Assembly (NCBI RefSeq): GCF_030499575.1
Contig: NZ_JASTLC010000001.1
Location: 7,464,001-7,528,000 of the forward strand
Origin: Streptomyces sp. DG2A-72
GTDB lineage: Bacteria > Actinomycetota > Actinomycetes > Streptomycetales > Streptomycetaceae
Length of the DNA: 64,000 nucleotides
Direction of reading: 5' to 3'
Each line of letters starts with the position of its first letter. Position 1 is the stretch's first letter. Under the pieces are notes generated by a model. The model was not told the DNA's origin. It saw nothing but the letters and a program-made list of their open reading frames with translations, and did not search any database. The translations under genes and the position numbers were made by a program. Shown here in pieces: positions 19,683 to 29,600 of this stretch.

Positions 19683-21197
19683 GTGACCACCACGACCGAC
19701 CTGGTGTCGTACGAGGACGCTCTCGCGTCGTACGACCCCGTCATGGGCCTTGAGGTCCATGTCGAACTCGGCACCAAGACCAAGATGTTCTGCGGCTGTT
19801 CGACCGCGCTCGGTGCCGACCCGAACACCCAGACCTGCCCGGTCTGCCTCGGCATGCCCGGCGCGCTCCCGGTCGTCAACGCGACCGGCGTCGAGTCCGC
19901 GATCAAGATCGGTCTCGCGCTGAACTGCGAGATCGCCGAGTGGTGCCGTTTCGCCCGGAAGAACTACTTCTATCCGGACATGCCGAAGAACTTCCAGACC
20001 TCCCAGTACGACGAGCCGATCGCCTTCAACGGCTATCTCGACGTACAGATGGAGGACGGCGAGACCTTCCGCGTGGAGATCGAGCGCGCCCACATGGAGG
20101 AGGACACCGGCAAGTCGACGCACGTCGGCGGCGCGACGGGCCGTATCCACGGGGCTTCGCACTCGCTGCTCGACTACAACCGCGCCGGCATCCCGCTCAT
20201 CGAGATCGTCACCAAGCCGATCGTCGGCGCGGGCGAGCGTGCTCCCGAGGTGGCGAAGGCGTACGTCCGTGAGCTGCGCGAGCTCATCAAGGCGCTCGGT
20301 GTGTCGGAAGCCCGCATGGAGATGGGGCAGATGCGCTGCGACGTGAACCTGTCGCTGCGCCCGCACGGCCGGGAGAAGTTCGGTACGCGGTCCGAGACGA
20401 AGAACGTCAACTCGCTGCGTTCCGTGGAACGTGCGGCCCGTTACGAGATCCAGCGGCACGCGGCCGTCCTCGGCGGCGGCGGGACGATCATCCAGGAGAC
20501 CCGGCACTTCCACGAGGACACCGGGTCGACGACCTCGGGCCGCGTGAAGGAAGAGGCCGAGGACTACCGGTACTTCCCGGAGCCCGACCTGGTGCCGGTC
20601 GCCCCGACCCGCGAGTGGGTCGAGGAGATCCGCGCCGGGCTGCCCGAGCTGCCGCTGGTGCGCCGCAACCGGCTCCGCGAGGAGTGGGGGATCTCGGCGA
20701 CCGAGATGCAGGCGATCCTCAACGCCGGTGCGCTGGAAGCGATCGTCGCCACGATCGAGGCCGGTGCGGACGCCGCCTCCGCCCGTAAGTGGTGGATGGG
20801 CGAACTGGCCCGCAGCGCCAACGAATCCGGCAAGTCGCTGGACGAGCTGGCCATCACGCCGGTGCAGGTCGCCCGGGTCGCCGAGCTGGTCTCGAAGGGC
20901 GACCTGAACGACAAGCTGGCCCGCCAGGTCATCGAGGGCGTCCTCGCGGGCGAAGGCACCCCGGACGAGGTCGTCGACAAGCGGGGTCTGAAGGTCGTCT
21001 CCGACGAGGGCGCGCTCGGCCAGGCCGTCGACGACGCCATCGCCGGCAACCCGGGCATCGCGGACAAGATCCGCGGCGGCAAGGTGGCCGCGGCCGGCGC
21101 CCTGGTCGGCGCGGTCATGAAGGCGACCCGGGGGCAGGCGGACGCGGCTCGCGTCAAGGAGCTGATCCTGGAGAAGCTGGGCGTCAGCGAGGGCTGA
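19683..21197 (+). CDS. gatB: Glutamyl/aspartyl-tRNA amidotransferase subunit B
   Basis: A 504-residue tRNA-binding kinase subunit that phosphorylates the Glu or Asp on the tRNA before amidation. Seen: [18 protein letters not shown], the paired-cysteine motif [11 protein letters not shown], the IEIVTKP motif, the KNVNSLRSV motif and a C-terminal YqeY/tail domain with [15 protein letters not shown]. The GTG start is preceded by AGAGGGAAG. The 15-base gap after the small gene keeps it in the gatCAB operon, and a strong terminator follows the stop. Confidence 0.97.
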   Translation: MTTTTDLVSYEDALASYDPVMGLEVHVELGTKTKMFCGCSTALGADPNTQTCPVCLGMPGALPVVNATGVESAIKIGLALNCEIAEWCRFARKNYFYPDMPKNFQTSQYDEPIAFNGYLDVQMEDGETFRVEIERAHMEEDTGKSTHVGGATGRIHGASHSLLDYNRAGIPLIEIVTKPIVGAGERAPEVAKAYVRELRELIKALGVSEARMEMGQMRCDVNLSLRPHGREKFGTRSETKNVNSLRSVERAARYEIQRHAAVLGGGGTIIQETRHFHEDTGSTTSGRVKEEAEDYRYFPEPDLVPVAPTREWVEEIRAGLPELPLVRRNRLREEWGISATEMQAILNAGALEAIVATIEAGADAASARKWWMGELARSANESGKSLDELAITPVQVARVAELVSKGDLNDKLARQVIEGVLAGEGTPDEVVDKRGLKVVSDEGALGQAVDDAIAGNPGIADKIRGGKVAAAGALVGAVMKATRGQADAARVKELILEKLGVSEG

Positions 21198-21212
21198 GCC
21201 CACACTCGTAGT

Positions 21213-21243
21213 ACGGCCCCGGAGGCAAGTCCTCCGGGGCCGT
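21213..21243. terminator. Terminator between gatB and the convergent methyltransferase gene
   Basis: Perfect 13-bp stem (21213-21225 with 21231-21243) and a 5-base loop. It serves both convergent genes. Confidence 0.88.
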
Positions 21244-21251
21244 CGCCTTGC

Positions 21252-22055
21252 CTACTTGCGGCGCCCCACGAGCCGTACGAAGCCCAGCGCGCGGCCCTCG
21301 TCCACCCGCACCATCTCGCCGACCCGGCGGGCCATCGAGCGATGGAACTCCTTGGGGCTCTCCTCGGCGACCACGTCGCACCACAGCAGCCAGTCCCGCC
21401 AGCCCTCGTCCAGCCAGTCGGCCGCCTCCACCTCGACGGCGCCACCGCGTGTCCAGTGCCGTCGCCACCAGTCGGCGGTGTGGAAGCACCAGAAGTCGGG
21501 CTCCCAGTAGGGCTTGAGATGTTCCGGGGGCTCCGTGCCCTCCGGCTCCTCCCGCAGTGCGGGCACGACGACACCGATCCGCCCGCCGGGCTTCAACAGC
21601 CGTGCCAGGGTGGGCAGATACAGATCATTCGTACCGAAGTACTGGTACGCGTCGATGCTCACGATCGCGTCGAAGCTGCCCTCGGCGAACGGCAGGTCGT
21701 GTGCCTCCACGCGCACAGGCAGCACACGGTCGGCGAAACCGGCCTCGGCGATCCGCCGGGCGTTGTCGTCGGGGTCGATCCACAGGTCGGCGGCGGTGAC
21801 CTGGGTGTCGTACTCCCTGGCCAGGAAGACCGAGGTCATGGCCCGGCCGCAGCCGAGATCGAGGACACGGGCGCAGGGGCGGAGGGTGTCCAGGCCGAGG
21901 GCGGGGGCCAGCCACTCCAGCAGCCACAGCGCGTTCGGGCCCATCTGGTTCTCGACGACCCAGCGGACGTCGTAGCTGTTGCTGCGCGGGTAGCGGGCGT
22001 GGGTCAGCCGCTTGGTGAGGTCATCGTGGGACGTCCTCGGGGTGATGTCTGGCAT
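21252..22055 (-). CDS. SAM-dependent class I methyltransferase
   Basis: A 267-residue soluble enzyme with a Rossmann methyltransferase core. Motif I is VLDLGCGRAMTS near residue 65, followed by the acidic loop VTAADLWID, the motif II region VSIDAYQYFG and motif III LLKPGGRIGVV. The N-terminal DLTKRLTHARYPRSNSYDV and a C-terminal Trp-rich region (DWWRRHWTRGG) would form the substrate part. The substrate is unknown. It converges on gatB and is divergent from a small membrane protein gene. Confidence 0.88.
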   Translation of the reverse strand: MPDITPRTSHDDLTKRLTHARYPRSNSYDVRWVVENQMGPNALWLLEWLAPALGLDTLRPCARVLDLGCGRAMTSVFLAREYDTQVTAADLWIDPDDNARRIAEAGFADRVLPVRVEAHDLPFAEGSFDAIVSIDAYQYFGTNDLYLPTLARLLKPGGRIGVVVPALREEPEGTEPPEHLKPYWEPDFWCFHTADWWRRHWTRGGAVEVEAADWLDEGWRDWLLWCDVVAEESPKEFHRSMARRVGEMVRVDEGRALGFVRLVGRRK

Positions 22056-22243
22056 CGGTGAACGGGCTCCTTGAGTCCTGGGAAGCGGAGAGGGATACGG
22101 AGGAGCTCGGTCGGACGCTCAAACAATGCACCTGCTTCGGCCGGCGGCGAGGTGCCGCGAGAAGGGCGGACCTTCGGAAGCTAACAGCCGCATCCAGCAC
22201 TCCGCACCCGATTTCTCAGCCGGAGGCGCTACGCTCGCGCGCC

Positions 22244-22531
22244 ATGAACGGACGCGGTGAATCCGAGACCCCCGAGGACTCCGTGCAGGAGGTGCGACGG
22301 GCCCGCTGGACGGCGGCCGGGACCGGGGCGCTGCTCGCCCTCGCCGGTCTGGCCGCGTCGGCGCTCCGAGCCGGCGGCTCCGCGCCGACGGTCGTTCCGG
22401 CGGCGTACGCCTTCGGTGCGCTCGTGTGCGCGCTCGCGTCGGTCCTGGGGTCCCGGGGGCGTACCCGAAGGGCGTTGTGGCTGCTGATCATCGGGGCGAT
22501 GGTGATGGCGCTGGGCGACCAGTTCGACTGA
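22244..22531 (+). CDS. Small membrane protein (95 aa)
   Basis: A 95-residue protein with an acidic N-terminus (NGRGESETPEDSVQEV), then three short hydrophobic segments (GTGALLALAGLAASAL, VVPAAYAFGALVCALASVLG and ALWLLIIGAMVMALG) separated by basic turns. ATG 22244 is selected because TACGCT at 22230-22235 lies eight bases upstream and there is no usable ribosome binding site, pointing to a leaderless transcript. I do not recognise a family. It is divergent from the methyltransferase gene. Confidence 0.65.
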   Translation: MNGRGESETPEDSVQEVRRARWTAAGTGALLALAGLAASALRAGGSAPTVVPAAYAFGALVCALASVLGSRGRTRRALWLLIIGAMVMALGDQFD

Positions 22532-22725
22532 GGTGACAGAGCGGCCGTTACTGTCCTGTGATCTGCCTCCCACTCCTGTGAATAAGCCCACGAACGCGAT
22601 AAACGATCACTTCTGCCTGCAAGAGTGGTCCTCGCATTGCTCATACGTTCTTTGCGGGCCGTTCACGTCCTGAACGACTGTTCCCGGTCAAAGATCCACA
22701 AATCGTCACCCCTGGGAGCACGTTC

Positions 22726-24960
22726 GTGGCAGCCCTTGCACGCTGGTGTGTCCAACGCCGCCTCGTCGCCGTTCTGCTGTGGCTCCTCGCCTTCGGCGGG
22801 GTGACCGCGGGCGCCGCCGTCGCCGGCGCCGCGTACTCGAACGACTACCAGGCTCCCGGCACCGAGTCCGGGCGCGCCACCCAGCTGCTGCAGGACGGCT
22901 TCCCCGAACTCGGCGGCGACAGTGACACCGTTGTCTGGCACACCGCGTCCGGCACCGTCCGCGCCGCCGACGTCGAACAGACCATGACCCGCACCCTGAA
23001 CGAGATCGCGGAACTGCCCGGCGTGGCCACCGTGATCAGCCCGTACGACGGCCAGGGCGCGGCGCAGATCAGCGGCAACGGACGTACGGCCTACGCGACC
23101 GTCACCTTCGACGACCCGGTCGAGTCCATCGACAGGTCCGAGGCACAGGCCGTCGTCAGCGCCGCCAAGTCCGCGCAGTCCGACGGGCTTCAGGTGGAGC
23201 TGGGCGGCAGTGCCATCGCGCTGACCGAGTCGTCCGGCGGGCACCTCGCGGAGATCGTCGGGGTGGCGGTCGCCGCAGTCGTGCTGTTCCTCGCCTTCGG
23301 CTCGCTCGCCGCCTCGCTGCTGCCCATCGCCACCGCGCTGGTGAGCGTCGGCACGGCGTACGCCGGGATCGTGCTGCTCGGACATGTCATGACCGTGGCC
23401 GACTTCGCGCCCATGCTCGGCATGCTGATCGGGCTGGGCGTCGGCATCGACTACGCGCTCTTCATCGTGACCCGACACCGCCGCGGCCTGAAACGCGGGC
23501 TGTCCGTCACCGAATCGGTCACCGGCGCCGTCGCGACGACCGGGCGCGCGGTGGTCTTCGCGGGCGCCACGGTGTGCATAGCCCTGCTGGGCATGCTGAT
23601 CCTGCGGCTGAACTTCCTGAACGGCGTCGCGATCGCCGCCTCGCTGACCGTGGTCCTCACGGTCGCCGCCGCCGTGACCCTGCTGCCCGCCCTGCTGTCC
23701 TTCATCGGCACACGGGCGCTCAGCCGTCGTGAGCGCCGCAGGCTCGCCGAGCACGGTCCCGAGCCCGAACTGCCGACCGGGTTCGCGGCTCGCTGGTCGG
23801 CCTTCGTGGAACGGCACCCCAAGAAGCTCGGCGCGGTCGCCCTCGCCGTGATCACGCTGCTCGCCCTGCCCACACTCGGGCTCCGCCTGGGCACCTCCGA
23901 CCAGGGCAACAACCCCGGGACGACGACCACCAGGCAGGCGTACGACCTGCTGGCGGGCGGTTTCGGGCCTGGCGTCAACGGGCCGCTCACCCTCGTCACC
24001 GCCGTCGACGGAGCCGAGGACAAGCTCGCCCTCGACAACCTCGACGCCACCCTCCGCACCACCGAGGGCGTCGCGTCCGTGACACCGGTGACCTACAGCT
24101 CCGGCGGCCACACCGCGTATCTGACCGTCGTGCCGCAGTCCTCGCCGCAGTCGCAGAAGACCAGCGCCCTCGTCGACCGGCTGCGCACCGAGGTGCTGCC
24201 GCGTGCCGAGACGGGCACCTCGCTGGATGTGCACGTCGGCGGAGTGACGGCGGCCTACGACGACTTCGCCGAGGTCATCGTCGGCAAGCTGCCGCTGTTC
24301 GTGGGCGTCGTCGTCGGCCTCGGCTGTCTGCTGCTCCTGCTCGCCTTCCGGTCCGTCGGCATCCCGCTGAAGGCCGCCGCGATGAACGTGGCCGCCGTCG
24401 CCGCCGCGTTCGGTGTCGTCGTCGCGATCTTCCAGTGGGGGTGGGGGAGCGAGCTGCTGGGGCTGGGGCGGGCGGGACCGATCGAGCCGTTCCTGCCGGT
24501 CATCATGGTGTCGGTGCTGTTCGGCCTCTCCATGGACTACCAGGTCTTCCTGGTCAGCCGGATGTACGAGGAGTGGCTGGAGACCGGCGACAACCGGCGG
24601 GCCGTCCGTATCGGCCTCGCCGAGACCAGCCGGGTGATCAACTCCGCCGCCGTCATCATGATCTCGGTCTTCCTCGCCTTCGTGCTCAGCGGCGACCGCG
24701 TGATCGCCATGTTCGGCATCGCGCTGGCCGCCGCGGTCGCCCTCGACGCCTTCGTCCTGCGTACGTTGCTGGTGCCGGCCCTGATGCATCTGCTCGGCGG
24801 CGCCAACTGGTGGCTACCGCGCCCGCTGGAGAAGTACCTCCCGCGCATCAGCATCGAGCCGCCCGAGTCCCGCGCCGCCCATGAGAGGCTCGCCGACGTC
24901 GACGTCGTGGAGCAGCTGGAGAAGGAGCGGGATCAGGATGTACGCGATATCCCTGGGTGA
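22726..24960 (+). CDS. MMPL-family RND transporter
   Basis: A 744-residue inner-membrane protein with about 12 membrane helices in two similar halves, each with a large extracytoplasmic loop after the first helix. Signature stretches are GLGVGIDYALFIVTRHRR near residue 245 and FGLSMDYQVFLVSRMYEEW near 605, the paired Asp-Tyr sites of MmpL proteins that carry the proton relay. Mycobacterial homologues export lipids and siderophores; streptomycete members export lipids or antibiotics, so the cargo is open. The GTG start follows GGGAGC. The end overlaps the next gene by 23 bases. Confidence 0.9.
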   Translation: MAALARWCVQRRLVAVLLWLLAFGGVTAGAAVAGAAYSNDYQAPGTESGRATQLLQDGFPELGGDSDTVVWHTASGTVRAADVEQTMTRTLNEIAELPGVATVISPYDGQGAAQISGNGRTAYATVTFDDPVESIDRSEAQAVVSAAKSAQSDGLQVELGGSAIALTESSGGHLAEIVGVAVAAVVLFLAFGSLAASLLPIATALVSVGTAYAGIVLLGHVMTVADFAPMLGMLIGLGVGIDYALFIVTRHRRGLKRGLSVTESVTGAVATTGRAVVFAGATVCIALLGMLILRLNFLNGVAIAASLTVVLTVAAAVTLLPALLSFIGTRALSRRERRRLAEHGPEPELPTGFAARWSAFVERHPKKLGAVALAVITLLALPTLGLRLGTSDQGNNPGTTTTRQAYDLLAGGFGPGVNGPLTLVTAVDGAEDKLALDNLDATLRTTEGVASVTPVTYSSGGHTAYLTVVPQSSPQSQKTSALVDRLRTEVLPRAETGTSLDVHVGGVTAAYDDFAEVIVGKLPLFVGVVVGLGCLLLLLAFRSVGIPLKAAAMNVAAVAAAFGVVVAIFQWGWGSELLGLGRAGPIEPFLPVIMVSVLFGLSMDYQVFLVSRMYEEWLETGDNRRAVRIGLAETSRVINSAAVIMISVFLAFVLSGDRVIAMFGIALAAAVALDAFVLRTLLVPALMHLLGGANWWLPRPLEKYLPRISIEPPESRAAHERLADVDVVEQLEKERDQDVRDIPG

Positions 24961-25510
24961 CGACGCTGAACTGCGGCCCCTGGAGCCCTGGCACGCCGAG
25001 GAGTTCCTGGCTCACCTGGAGCGCGGGCGGGAGTTCATCAACCAGTACGTCCCCTTCGGCTCCAAGGCCACGGACGTGCCGTCCGCCCGGCAGGCGCTCC
25101 AGCGGTACGCCGACATGCGCGCCGCCGACACCGGTTCCCTGCACGGCATCTGGCTCGACGGCAAGCTCGTGGGCGGCGTGCTCTTCCTGAACTTCGACGC
25201 CGAGCACGGCAACGGCGAGGTCGGCTGCTGGCTGGAGCCCGCCGGTACGGGCCGCGGGCTCGTCACGCGCGCGATGCGGGTCCTCATCGAGTTCGCCGTC
25301 GAGCAGCGCGGCATCCACCGGATCGAATGGGTGGCGGCCGCGGGCAACACGGCCAGCCTGAACGTGGCCCGGCGGCTCGGAATGACCCGCGACGGCATAC
25401 GGCGGGAGGCGCACCCCTATCGTGGCGTACGGCACGACCTGGAGGTGTGGTCGATCCTCGCCCCCGAATGGCGTGAAGCACGCGCGCGTGCCACTGACAG
25501 CGATCATTAA
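24938..25510 (+). CDS. GNAT-family N-acetyltransferase (RimJ/RimL type)
   Basis: A 190-residue acetyltransferase of the RimJ/RimL group. Seen: ELRPLEPWHAEEFLAHLERG at the start, the acceptor-side GEVGCWLEPAGTGRGLVTRAM with the acetyl-CoA loop, and the conserved NTASLNVARRLGMTRDGIRR near residue 145. ATG 24938 has GAAGGAG upstream within the MMPL gene, and the genes overlap by 23 bases, so translation is likely coupled. The family acetylates protein N-termini or small molecules; the substrate is unknown. Confidence 0.9.
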   Translation: MYAISLGDDAELRPLEPWHAEEFLAHLERGREFINQYVPFGSKATDVPSARQALQRYADMRAADTGSLHGIWLDGKLVGGVLFLNFDAEHGNGEVGCWLEPAGTGRGLVTRAMRVLIEFAVEQRGIHRIEWVAAAGNTASLNVARRLGMTRDGIRREAHPYRGVRHDLEVWSILAPEWREARARATDSDH

Positions 25511-25536
25511 GAGACTTCTCAGACAGGATCCGTACG

Positions 25537-26133
25537 GTGCGCAGCATGGGAACCAAGACAGACGACGAAACCGGTGTCGAGACGGGCACCGAGGCCACGA
25601 CCGACCAGGAGAAGGTGGACGTCACCAAGGCCGACGAAGAGACCGGGACCGAGGGCGCGGCCGAGCCGTCCGACATCGAGTCCGCCGAGGACGAGGACGG
25701 TGACGAGCTGCCCGAGGCCCAGGTGAAGGAGTCGTCCGGAGTGGGTCAGGGCGTCGGCGCCATCGTCTCCGCCGCGCTCGGCGTGGTCTCGCTGACCGGC
25801 AGCTGGGTCGGCACGGTGGCCTCGGCGAGCGAGGAGATCCACGGCCAGCTGGAGATGCAGGCCGCGTCGAACGCGAGCGTCGCCACGCAGCTTCAGGCGG
25901 TCTACGGCGACGCCTGGGAGGCCACCGCGCTGTGGGGCGGGGCCTTCGCGCTGGTCGCGCTGCTCATCGGCGTCGCGGTCCTCGCCCGGCCGGCGTTCGG
26001 CGTCCCGGGCAAGCCGCAGCCGGTGTGGATCAAGTCGGTTTCCTGGGCGGGCGTCTCGCTCGGCGTCATCGGGCTGCTGCTCGCCGTCCTCACGTACACC
26101 GACGTCCTGGTCGGCCTGCCCTCCACGAGCTGA
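25537..26133 (+). CDS. Membrane protein with long acidic N-terminal region
   Basis: A 198-residue protein. Residues 1-70 are highly acidic and Thr/Glu-rich (for example ETGVETGTEATTDQEKVDV). These are followed by a hydrophobic segment (VGAIVSAALGVVSLTGSWVG), an amphipathic stretch, and two more helices (AFALVALLIGVAVLA and GVSLGVIGLLLAVLTY), so it probably spans the membrane three times. CAGGAT at 25524-25529 lies seven bases before GTG 25537, favouring a leaderless start there; ATG 25546 is the alternative. No family recognised. A terminator follows. Confidence 0.75.
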   Translation: MRSMGTKTDDETGVETGTEATTDQEKVDVTKADEETGTEGAAEPSDIESAEDEDGDELPEAQVKESSGVGQGVGAIVSAALGVVSLTGSWVGTVASASEEIHGQLEMQAASNASVATQLQAVYGDAWEATALWGGAFALVALLIGVAVLARPAFGVPGKPQPVWIKSVSWAGVSLGVIGLLLAVLTYTDVLVGLPSTS

Positions 26134-26148
26134 ACCATCGCAGGTCCT

Positions 26149-26199
26149 GAGGGGTCTTAGGGCATCCGTAAGCACCTTACGGAGTTCCTGGGACCCCTC
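26149..26199 (+). terminator. Long imperfect hairpin terminator
   Basis: Outer 8-bp stem GAGGGGTC (26149-26156) with GACCCCTC (26192-26199) and inner 7-bp stem CCGTAAG/CTTACGG, joined by imperfect pairing, directly after the membrane-protein gene. Confidence 0.75.
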
Positions 26200-26329
26200 A
26201 CGCACGTCTAAGGCACCGCCCACCGCCGAAGATGCGGAACTCTCCCGATGTGGCGGACCCCCCTGGGAGACGAAGGTTGAGGCATCGCAGAAAGCGAGAC
26301 CCGAAACCGACTCTCACCAGGGAGACACC

Positions 26330-26515
26330 ATGTACGAGTACGAGATGCTGCAGCTCCGTTCCGCCGAGCTCATCCGCCAGGCAGAGCGGGAGCGGCTTGC
26401 CCGCGAGGCCGTCCGCGCTCGCCGCGCCGCCCGCCGCGAAGCGGCCCGACGCACCGCCGAGCCGGACAGCCATACCCACCGCCCACGCCGGCACCGGTTC
26501 GCCCGGGTCGCATGA
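26330..26515 (+). CDS. Small Arg/Glu-rich alpha-helical protein (61 aa)
   Basis: A 61-residue, highly charged protein beginning at ATG 26330 behind CAGGGAGACACC. Residues 10-45 (SAELIRQAERERLAREAVRA onward) would form one long charged helix with alternating Arg and Glu; the end is His/Arg-rich. No domain is recognised. Similar tiny proteins are common before regulator genes in streptomycetes. A perfect hairpin 24 bases after the stop suggests it is a separate unit from the large regulator gene downstream, although the stop overlaps an ATG in that gene's frame. Confidence 0.65.
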   Translation: MYEYEMLQLRSAELIRQAERERLAREAVRARRAARREAARRTAEPDSHTHRPRRHRFARVA

Positions 26516-26539
26516 GCGCGGGGGAGGGCGGGGGTGCAG

Positions 26540-26566
26540 GGGCCGTACCGACCAGCGGTACGGCCC
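26540..26566 (+). terminator. Terminator hairpin between the small gene and the LuxR-type regulator
   Basis: Perfect 11-bp stem (26540-26550 with 26556-26566) and a 5-base loop. If real, the regulator gene must start downstream of it. Confidence 0.65.
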
Positions 26567-26646
26567 TCGCTCGCACTCCGGCTCGGACCACTGTCCCGAC
26601 GACCACCTCGAAGAAAACCGGTCCCGCGTTGTCGGACCCCCGTGCG

Positions 26647-29600
26647 ATGCTCGGGGCTGTGGAGACCAGGTCCGTAAGTCCCGTTTTCGTCGGCCGTGGT
26701 GACGAGCTGGACATGCTGAACGACGCGCTCGCCGGCGCCGCTGCCGGCGAGCCGCAGGCGTTACTGATCGGCGGTGAGGCCGGGGTCGGCAAGACGCGGC
26801 TCGTCGAGGAGTTCGCCACCGCGGCGTGCCGGCAGGGCGCGGTCGTCGCGCTCGGCGGCTGTGTCGAGATCGGCGCCGACGGACTGCCTTTCGCCTCCTT
26901 CTCCGCCGCCCTGCGTGCCCTGCGCCGCGCCCTGCCCGAGGAACTGGCCGCCGCGGCCGCCGGACAGGAGGAGGAACTGGCCCGGCTGCTGCCCGAGATG
27001 GGCGAGACACTCACCGCGCGGGCCACGAGCCGGGACGACGAGGAGGCCATGGCCCGCCTCTTCGAACTCACCGCCCGCCTGCTGGAGCGCGTCGCCGCCG
27101 ACCACACCGTCGTCGTCGCGCTGGAGGACCTGCACTGGGCCGACGCCTCCGCCCGCCACCTCCTCGCCTACCTGTTCCGCACGCTGCGCACCGGCCGCCT
27201 CGTCGTCCTCGCCACCTACCGCTCCGACGACATCCACCGCCGCCATCCACTGCGCCCCCTGCTCGCCGAACTCGACCGGCTGCGCACGGTCCGCCGTATC
27301 GAACTCAGCCGCTTCAGCCGCGAGGAAGTGAGCCGCCAGATCGCCGGCATCCTCGCCGCCGAGCCCGACCCCGCCCAGGTCGACGAGATCTTCCAGCGCT
27401 CCGACGGCAACGCCTTCTTCGTGGAGGAACTCGCCGTCTCCGCCGCCGAGGGCTCTCGCACCGGGCTCACGGACTCCCTGCGCGATCTGCTCCTGGTCCG
27501 GGTCGAGGGCCTGCCCGAGAGCGCCCAGCGGGTCGCCCGGATCGTCGCCGAGGGCGGCTCCGCCGTGGAGTACCGGCTGCTCGCCGCCATCGCCGGGCTC
27601 GCCGAGGACGACCTGATCGAGGCGCTGCGGGCCGCCGTGAACGCCAACATCCTCAGCGCCGCCCCCGACAAGGACGGCTACCGCTTCCGCCACTCCCTGG
27701 TCCGCGAGGCCGTCGGCGACGATCTGCTGCCCGGCGAGCGCTCCCGGCTCAACCGCCGCTACGCCGAAGCCCTGGAGGTCGACCCCACGCTCGTCCCCGT
27801 CGACGAGCGCGTCATGCGCCTGGCCAGCTACTGGTACCACGCTCATGACGCCGCCAAGGCCCTGCCCGCCGTCCTCGCCGCCTCCGTCACCGCCCGCCGC
27901 CGGCACGCCTACTCCGAACAACTCCGGCTGCTGGAGCGGGCGATGGAGCTGTGGGACACCGCCCCCGAGGAGATCCGCGCCACGCTGCGCCCCGTCGACT
28001 ACACCGAGGTCTATCCCCCCTGCGGCTGCGATCCCGCCACCACCCCGCTGCGCTCCCTCGACCTGATGGCCGAGGCCGCCGTCGCCGGGCGGCTGTGCGG
28101 GGAGCGGGAACGCGCCCTGAAGATCACCAAGCGGGCGATTCGGCTGCTGGAGGACGAGGGAGACTCCCTGCGCGCAGCCTGGTTCTGGAACCAGCGGGCC
28201 CGGCTGATCCAGGCCCTCGGCCGCGGCGACGGATGGCAGGAACTGGCCACCGCCCAGAACCTCGTACGCGGCCTGCCGCCCTCCGAAGTGCATGCCGAGG
28301 TCCTCTCCTCGGTCGCCAACTGGTCGATGCTGCACAACCCCGGCCCCGACGCGCTCACCGCCGCCGAACGCGCCGTGGAGTACGCCCGCATGGTCGGCGC
28401 CCGCGACATCGAGATGAACGCACGGCTGACCTTCGGCGGACTCATGATCGACTCCGGTGACATCGAGCCCGGGCTCGCCCAGGTGTACCGGGTCAAGGAG
28501 CAGGTGGCCACGCTCGGCGACGTCTCCGTGATGGGCCGCGCCTTTGTGAACCTGCCCTCCCACCTGGAAGGCATAGGCCGCTCACAGGAGGCCGTCGCCG
28601 TGCTCCAGGAAGGCGTCGATTTCGCCCGGGGACTGGGCCTGCCGGACACCGAGGCCTGGGTGTGGGGCAATCTCGCGGACTCCCTCCACTCCCTGGGCCG
28701 CTGGACCGAGGCGGCCGAAGCCGCCGACACTTCGGAGCGTGTCGGCCAGAGCGCAAAGCCCCGCGGCTTCCGCGCCAAGACGCATGCCCTGCTCGCGCTC
28801 GCCCGCGGTGACCTGGCCGAGGCCGGCCGCCAACTGTCCGCGGCCCGCGGGCACTTCGGCACCCACGACAACGTGCCCCAGCTCGAGCTGCCGCTGGTCC
28901 GCATCGCGATCGGCATCGCCGTCGCCGAGGGCCGCCTCCTCGACGCCCGCGCCGAACTCGAGCGCGTCCTGGACACCGGCTTCCCACCCGGCACCCAGCG
29001 CTACGCCTGGCCCCTGCTCCTCACCGCCGCCACCGCGGAGGCCGACGCCCGCGGCCTGTCCACCGCCGATGCGGGCCGGGCCGAGATCCTCGACCGCATC
29101 CGCACCGCCACCAAAACCTTGGCGACGAACGTCCCCGTCTGGCAGGCGTACGAACGCTGGGTCCGCGCCGAACTGCTGCGGGCCGAGGCGCGCGGCACCC
29201 CGGACGACTGGTCCGAGGTCGTCGCCGCCTTCGAATGCCTCGACCGGCCCTACCATCTCGCCCGCGTCCGGTACCGCCTCGCCGAGGCCCTGCTGCCGTC
29301 CGGCGGCGACGACGAACGTGACCGGGCCGCCGAGCTGCTCCGCCTCGCCCATGCCGTCGCCGACCACCTCGGCGCCCGCCCACTGGCCGACGCGACCGCC
29401 CTGCTCGCCCAGCGCGCCCGCCTCGCCCTGACCCACACCCCCAAGCAGCCGCTCGCCCCCGCCGACCCGGCCGACGCCCTCGGCCTCACCGGCCGGGAAC
29501 GCGACGTCCTGCGCCTGGTCTCCGCCGGCCGCACCAACCGCCAGATCGCCGAGGAACTCTTCATCTCCCCGAAGACCGCCAGCGTCCACGTCTCCAACAT

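Noticed and set aside
19071..21203. 710-codon open frame antisense to gatA and gatB
   Set aside because: Shadow of two certain genes; no recognisable motif, and it would cross the gatB terminator.
22663..24789. 708-codon open frame antisense to the MMPL gene
   Set aside because: It mirrors the coding gene; the composition is Gly/Arg/Gln-rich without domains. Long antisense frames are expected at this GC content.
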